A stretch of DNA of 64,000 nt, from the NCBI GenBank assembly GCA_037039685.1, contig JAWNGF010000001.1, forward strand, positions 5,952,001 to 6,016,000, given 5' to 3'. Positions 57,379 to 64,000 of this stretch are shown in pieces. How positions within the stretch are numbered: position 1 is the first letter of the stretch; every line of letters begins with the position of its first letter. Origin of the DNA: Ceratobasidium sp. AG-K. Its lineage: Eukaryota > Basidiomycota > Agaricomycetes > Cantharellales > Ceratobasidiaceae. The notes below the pieces were generated by a model, which searched no databases, had not been told where the DNA came from, and saw nothing but the letters and a program-made list of their open reading frames with translations. The translations under genes were made by a program, and so were the position numbers.

Positions 57379-59664
57379 TCAGAACGGCCAGCCCATCTTT
57401 TCGCCAAAGTTCCAGTGTACGGCCTTGACGTTGGTGTATTCTTTGAGCGCATAGCTACCAAGTTCCCTGCCGATCCCACTCTGCTTGTATCCGCCTGTAA
57501 TAACTATCAGTATTAAATACGCTCGCACAGTTGAATTTAGTGGAACTTACCAAATGGAACATTGTTGTGCAAGATATTGTATTGGTTGACCCAAACGGTG
57601 CCCGCATTGAGAGCATTTACAACACGGTGAATTTGGTTGGCGTCATCTATCGGAGGGTATTATTAGACAGGTTGATAAGCAACGTTAAAATCATGCACTC
57701 ACTTGAATGCAATCCTGCACCGAGCCCGTAGGTAGTATCGTTGGCAAGCGCAATAACTTCTTCTTCCGTCTCAAACTTGGAAACACATAAAACCGGTCCA
57801 AATATTTCCTCTTGGACAATTTGCATGCTCGAGGTTGTGTCCGCAAAAACTAGAACAACATATTTTTAATGCTTCCCAATAGGAAAGAATGAACCCCACC
57901 TGTTGGCTTGACGAAGTATCCCTTACCCTGCCACTTTTCGGCGCCGCATACAACACGAGCACCCTCAGATTTACCCTTTTCGATATAAGACCAAACCTTG
58001 TCACGCTGTGCCTGTGAAACCTAAGAATAAAACGAGATCAAACTTGGTACAGACTTTCCTAAAACTAGGAATCCCTACGATTGGACCACCCGATACGCCC
58101 TCCTTGAATCCGTCGCCTGTAACTTTCTCAAATTCAGCGGCGTTCTTGGCAATGAGCTTGAGGAATTCATCGTAAACTGAGGAATGAACATAAACTCTAT
58201 AGTCGACCAGTTTAGAACTGTGCATGAATCGTTCATAATCGACTTACCGAGATCCTGCGGTACAATCTTGGCCTTGGTTATAGAATATGCCTAACGAAGC
58301 CCAGTTGGCCGCTACAACCGCATGAGCAAAATGGTTACTAATAGCTGCGTGAAATGTCACCTTGTTGCAAGTCTGCGCTTGGGAACACGATATTCGGAGA
58401 CTTTCCGCCCAATTCGAGGGTGACCTTTTTCAAGTTGGACGAAGCTGCGGCTGCCAGAATCTTGCGTCCGGTAATCGTAGAGCCAGTGAACGCGATCTAC
58501 AAGCTTGACTTAGGATAGCATATACGATGAAATCATGTGTTACAACTTGCCTTATCGACGTCATGATGCTCCGCCAGCGCTGCACCTCCGATGGAACCCA
58601 ATGCAGGGATACAGTTTAAGACACCAGGTGGGAAACTAGATAAACTCAGATCAGCCTGATATGCATTGTAGAGTTGCGCACCCTGCTTCAACTACAAGTT
58701 CGCAAAGTTTCTAGTGACATATCGAATAAATTTACGTGAACTTGAAGTGCTAGGTCCTGGCTCTCACCAGTGCACTAAGTGGGGTGAGTTCACTCGGCTT
58801 CATGACGATCGTGCAACCCACAGCGAGCGCAGGGGCTGTCTTCCAAGCCCACATCATGATTGGGTAATTCCACGGGATACTATTTATCCTAGGGTTAGTG
58901 CTATGCAACGATAATAATGAAGAATTCTCGTACATTTGACCACAAACGCCAATTGGTTCATGGCGGGTATACGCCATTTTAGTATCATCGTTTACTTCAA
59001 TGGTCTGTGGGGTATATTCTAGTTGAGAGTCAGGTAATGATAGTTATTCATCGCTATCACCTGTCCGTGATTCTTGTCCGCCCAGCCGGCATAATACCGC
59101 AAACAAGCGATACTCTCGGCGATATCTCCCTCGCGAGCTACTGCAACTGGCTTTCCGTTATCCAAAGCCTCCAGCTCCGCTAGAGTCTACATAGCCGTTT
59201 GTTTATTAGCACGGTCTTGCGATTATCACACCTAGTTGTGTGGCATGCCGACCTGTGCATCCCTTTCCATCAAATCAGCAAGCTTGAGAAGTAGCAAAGC
59301 ACGCTGTGTTCCAGATACATGCTTCCCCCATGTAGTGTTGAAAGCCTTGCGAGCCGCATGAACAGCGAGGTCTACATCCTTTGCCGAAGCTGTAGAGTGC
59401 GTTGAGAGAAGCTCGTGATCATACACGGCTGGACACACCTGCCTGTACGGTGCATATCTCCTCCTCTGTGCTTGGGTTGATCGTCCTGCCAAGTTCTCAG
59501 TACATCAACGAAACGAACAACTCGGACGGACGATCCAAAACGCACGTGAGTTTATCCCCGCTTACGCTTGAGACAAACTCGTTGTTAATGAACAAGCCAG
59601 TCGGGATCGTTAATTTCTTTCCGGAAGGAAGGGAGACGGATGCATTGAGCTGAGCATTGGCCAT
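57379..59664 (-). CDS. aldehyde dehydrogenase, ALDH1 type
   Basis: NAD(P)-dependent aldehyde dehydrogenase of the ALDH1/2 class. It starts [20 protein letters not shown] and [18 protein letters not shown]. In order: [55 protein letters not shown] with [22 protein letters not shown], the catalytic Glu in [14 protein letters not shown], the catalytic Cys in [37 protein letters not shown], and [19 protein letters not shown]. It ends [11 protein letters not shown]. Twelve or so exons; about 500 residues. No clear targeting signal, so cytosolic is likely. It is a different class from the ALDH at 10.5 kb and is divergent from the methyltransferase gene. Confidence 0.92.
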
Positions 59665-60173
59665 CTTTGTGTACGCGGATCTGAGGTAGATAGGTCGCGT
59701 TGGTAGTGAACGGTGATGCACTAATCCAGTGGAGGCAATGTGGGGTGGGCCGTTATATAGCCTGAGGTTGAGGATGCTCCGCATTAGTGAAGACCAGAGA
59801 TGGAATCACGTAGATGCGAGGTCACGGTCATTTGGTTGATGAACCGAGATAACGAATGAAGCCTAGCCGAGACCATTATGGCTTCGAACCGTAATTAAGA
59901 TTACTATATTCCTGCTGTCAGCTTATAAGAATCCCATCCGCCCACGGGAAGGTGGAGGACGCGTATAGAGATCGGATTTATAGGGCAACTTGTCGTTTGC
60001 TCTGACGCCAAGAAGCCGATTCCATCAGTCACGTGATCGTGTTCCGGCAGCGTCCCAATTCCCCGGTGCCTAGACCAATGATGACGGCTCGCTCGTTGCG
60101 TACCGGCGTCCTTGCTCTTCGTTGGTCGCGACCACATATCTCGCTCACATCCAGACTTTGCGTTGATAGAGCA
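59665..60173. other. divergent promoter region, ALDH1 / methyltransferase
   Basis: No separate gene. CACGTG at 60030-60035 lies 138 bp before the preferred methyltransferase start. An in-frame upstream ATG at 60078 would add 32 arginine-rich residues and could give a targeted isoform. Confidence 0.45.
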
Positions 60174-61130
60174 ATGAGCCAATCACAAGATAACCGACCC
60201 CAGGGCGAGGATATGTCCCGAGCCGACTCACGATCTGCGGTGTTGCGAGTACGTGCGCTACTTGCACAGTGCAAGTCTGAATCTCAGAAAGAGGCCGGAT
60301 GGGATGCTGCTTGGTATGCAGTTTTCTCAGTTTAACTTTCTAACAGGCTCAAGTCGTCGACCACTAGGAAGGAGGGGGTGACTCCATGGGACGCGGGAAT
60401 GCCACAACCACCGCTCAGGCAAGTCTTTGAGACAAGTATCTCTAGTGATCTTGGGGTATCAAAATCTGGCAATGCACTTGTGCCAGGTTGTGGTCGCGTA
60501 GGAGCCCCTCTGCTTATGCTTAAAAATGCGGAACTAATACACCTACACACCAGGGATACGACGCAATCTATTTGGCATCTCAAGGGTATACCGTGCTTGG
60601 TACAGATCTTTCAGCTACTGCAATTGACCAAGCTAGAAAGTAAGCCTTTGCTTTTCTGAACGTGTCACATCGCTTTGACCTTGACTAGATATCTGTCATC
60701 CCAACCAGAGGCAGGGAACCTTCAAATTGAATACCAAGTACTTGACTTCTTCAAAAGTTCCCAAGCGACTGATGGGCAATATGACCTAGTTTACGATTAC
60801 ACGTGAGTCCTGACGTATATTAACTACCAAGGCCAGGCTAACCATGATTTGCATAGATTTTTTTGTGCAATACCCCCAAAGATGCGAGAGCTTTGGGGAC
60901 GCCGTATGGCAGAGATAGTCAAGCCTGGTGGTCACCTCATCACGTTGATGTACCCAATCGACCCAGCACGGGCGCGAGACGATGGACCACCCTTCCCAGT
61001 AGATTTCGAAGCCTACAAAACTGCGCTTCACGAGTCCTGGGAGAATCTCTTGAATGTCGTCCCAGTTGCTTCCCGACCGACGCACGAAGGTCGGGAGCGA
61101 TTGGGGATCTGGAAAAGGAAGTCTACATAA
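60174..61130 (+). CDS. thiol/thiopurine S-methyltransferase family protein
   Basis: An S-adenosylmethionine-dependent methyltransferase of the TPMT family, to which fungal thiol and halide methyltransferases belong. From MSQSQDNRPQGEDMSR the protein runs to GWDAAW and, after a 33-nt intron, LKSSTTRKEGVTPWDAGMPQ with PPLRQVFE. The SAM-binding motif I is ALVPGCGRGYDAIYLASQGY, joined across an intron in phase 0; TVLGTDLSATAIDQARK follows. Motif II is YDLVYDYTFFCAIPPKMREL, and GGHLITLMYPIDP is the later strand. It ends GIWKRKST. Five exons. Typical TPMT substrate specificity cannot be read from sequence; thiols or halides are both possible. An upstream ATG at 60078 is an alternative start. Confidence 0.85.
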
Positions 61131-61296
61131 GTTACCCATAGTAAGCTGATCGCACAAGCGATGTGAATGCGACCTGTCAATGTATGCGTGCATTTAGCAA
61201 CTTTTATCATTTAAACGATCTGGCCATTCAGCGCAGCCTAAAATACATGGACTGTTCAGACGTAATTGCACCATGATACAACCCGGGTGCGGCCCG

Positions 61297-63449
<2,153 letters not shown>

Positions 63450-63741
63450 TTTATCGGACAGATACGGGTCAAGGGAAGGAGGTTACAAGGTCAGTTGAAG
63501 TGGTGTAGATGTCGAGTGTCTGGTTCGAGCCCTCCAAATAAGTCTTCAGTGTGTCGGACCTAATCGGCCCGGGTCTCGTGATGGAGATATCATTGGCGTT
63601 TGCAGATGTTGATCACGAAGAACTAATTAAATATCATTGTACACACGTACAGGATAAATACCAAGGCTATCAGAACAATAGGTAGTGTACGAGGCGCAAT
63701 ATTCAAGAATTTTGAGGGATATGCGTGCTAGTTGTAGCAAT

Positions 63742-64000
63742 TTACCGATACTTCATATCCACCATCAACAGGTATCGAACACGAATTTGGTTAGGTGAGT
63801 AGACAATGTACTACAAATAAATTGTTAGCGTGTTGCTTGAAGTTTTCTGTCTTCCTTGGCCTACCTCGTTGTACTGCAACCAAGCGCCTGGGGGCTTGAG
63901 TTGCTTGAGCCCACCCTTCGGCATGACAACGCCCTTGAGATCCTCGCGATCCAACGCGTCCGAGCAATCCTGCCATTCCCCTGGTTGGGCCATTCCAACG
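63742..64000 (-). CDS. poly(ADP-ribose) polymerase, C-terminal fragment (partial)
   Basis: The 3' end of a gene that starts outside the window. Exon sequence up to base 64000 reads GMAQPGEWQDCSDALDREDL, KGVVMPKGGLKQLKPPGAWL, QYNE; a GT-AG intron (63807-63863) joins YIVYSPNQIRVRYLLMVDMK and YR before TAA. The block LQYNEYIVYSPNQIRVRYLL is the end of the PARP catalytic domain, where the family has L-L-Y-N-E-Y-I-V-Y-D. The tyrosine-rich block contains the conserved catalytic glutamate of PARPs, the E in YNEY. Whether it is PARP1-type or PARP2-type depends on the missing N-terminus. Confidence 0.75.

Noticed and set aside
57379..61130. A detoxification gene cluster of ALDH, MFS exporter and methyltransferase
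   Set aside because: The genes have unrelated neighbours, different orientations and no shared regulatory motif beyond a common CACGTG, so a cluster is not supported.

Overview
This window is intron-dense nuclear DNA of a filamentous basidiomycete. Most genes are broken into many short exons by introns of about 33-70 nt. Gene spacing is tight, both strands are used evenly, and the content is basidiomycete-like: DUF6593-like proteins, a GH128 glucanase, a WSC-GH16 glucanase, AUR1, and bZIP factors of the ATF1 and DUF3425 types. An Agaricomycete is the safest placement. A Rhizoctonia/Ceratobasidium-like fungus would fit, but that is inference. Most gene models below were assembled by hand from GT-AG splice sites and reading phase.

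Layout. 0.5-4.4 kb: divergent AP-3 mu adaptin (-) and a proline-rich orphan (+). 4.9-12.5 kb: glycerol-3-phosphate acyltransferase, hexokinase and an ALDH3-type aldehyde dehydrogenase (all +). 12.8-18.2 kb: a compact housekeeping block with TAF12 (-), a 72-residue mitofissin/Atg44-type protein (+), OST2/DAD1 (-), an SOD-fold mitoribosomal protein (+) and the inositol phosphorylceramide synthase AUR1 (+). 19.2 kb: a tRNA-Ser(CGA) (-). 19.7-26.9 kb: an MFSD1-like transporter, an ATF1-type bZIP factor and an AhpD-like protein (+). 27.3-28.2 kb: a DUF6593-like protein (-), followed by a 3-kb stretch without a convincing gene. 31.2-35.0 kb: uL11m, eL22 and a secreted M28 aminopeptidase (+). 35.5-37.7 kb: a bZIP-DUF3425 factor (-). 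38.9-44.9 kb: WSC-GH16 glucanase (+), WrbA-type quinone reductase (-), uS14m (-) and GH128 glucanase (-). 45.6-49.6 kb: a Ser/Pro-rich orphan (-), a cystinosin homologue (-) and the RNA polymerase subunit RPB12 (+). 50.4-57.1 kb: a second DUF6593-like protein (-), a two-RRM protein (+), a small putative mitochondrial membrane protein (+) and a DHA2-type MFS exporter (-). 57.4-64 kb: ALDH1-type aldehyde dehydrogenase (-), TPMT-family thiol methyltransferase (+), NADP-isocitrate dehydrogenase (-) and the 3' end of a PARP (-).

The genes do not form one pathway. Small themes recur: mitochondrial translation and upkeep (SOD-fold mitoribosomal protein, uL11m, uS14m, mitofissin, IDP), membrane lipid and sphingolipid synthesis (GPAT, AUR1), ER glycosylation (OST2), endolysosomal traffic and transport (AP-3, MFSD1-like, cystinosin), beta-1,3-glucan remodelling (GH16, GH128), and redox or aldehyde handling (two ALDHs, WrbA).

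I found no mobile element, CRISPR array or clear secondary-metabolite cluster, and nothing that I can defend as a new multi-gene system. The best leads are the mitofissin-type gene, the small unnamed mitochondrial-looking protein at 53,995, the two divergent DUF6593-like proteins, the concentration of CACGTG sites in promoters, the very short introns, and the unexplained 3-kb gap.
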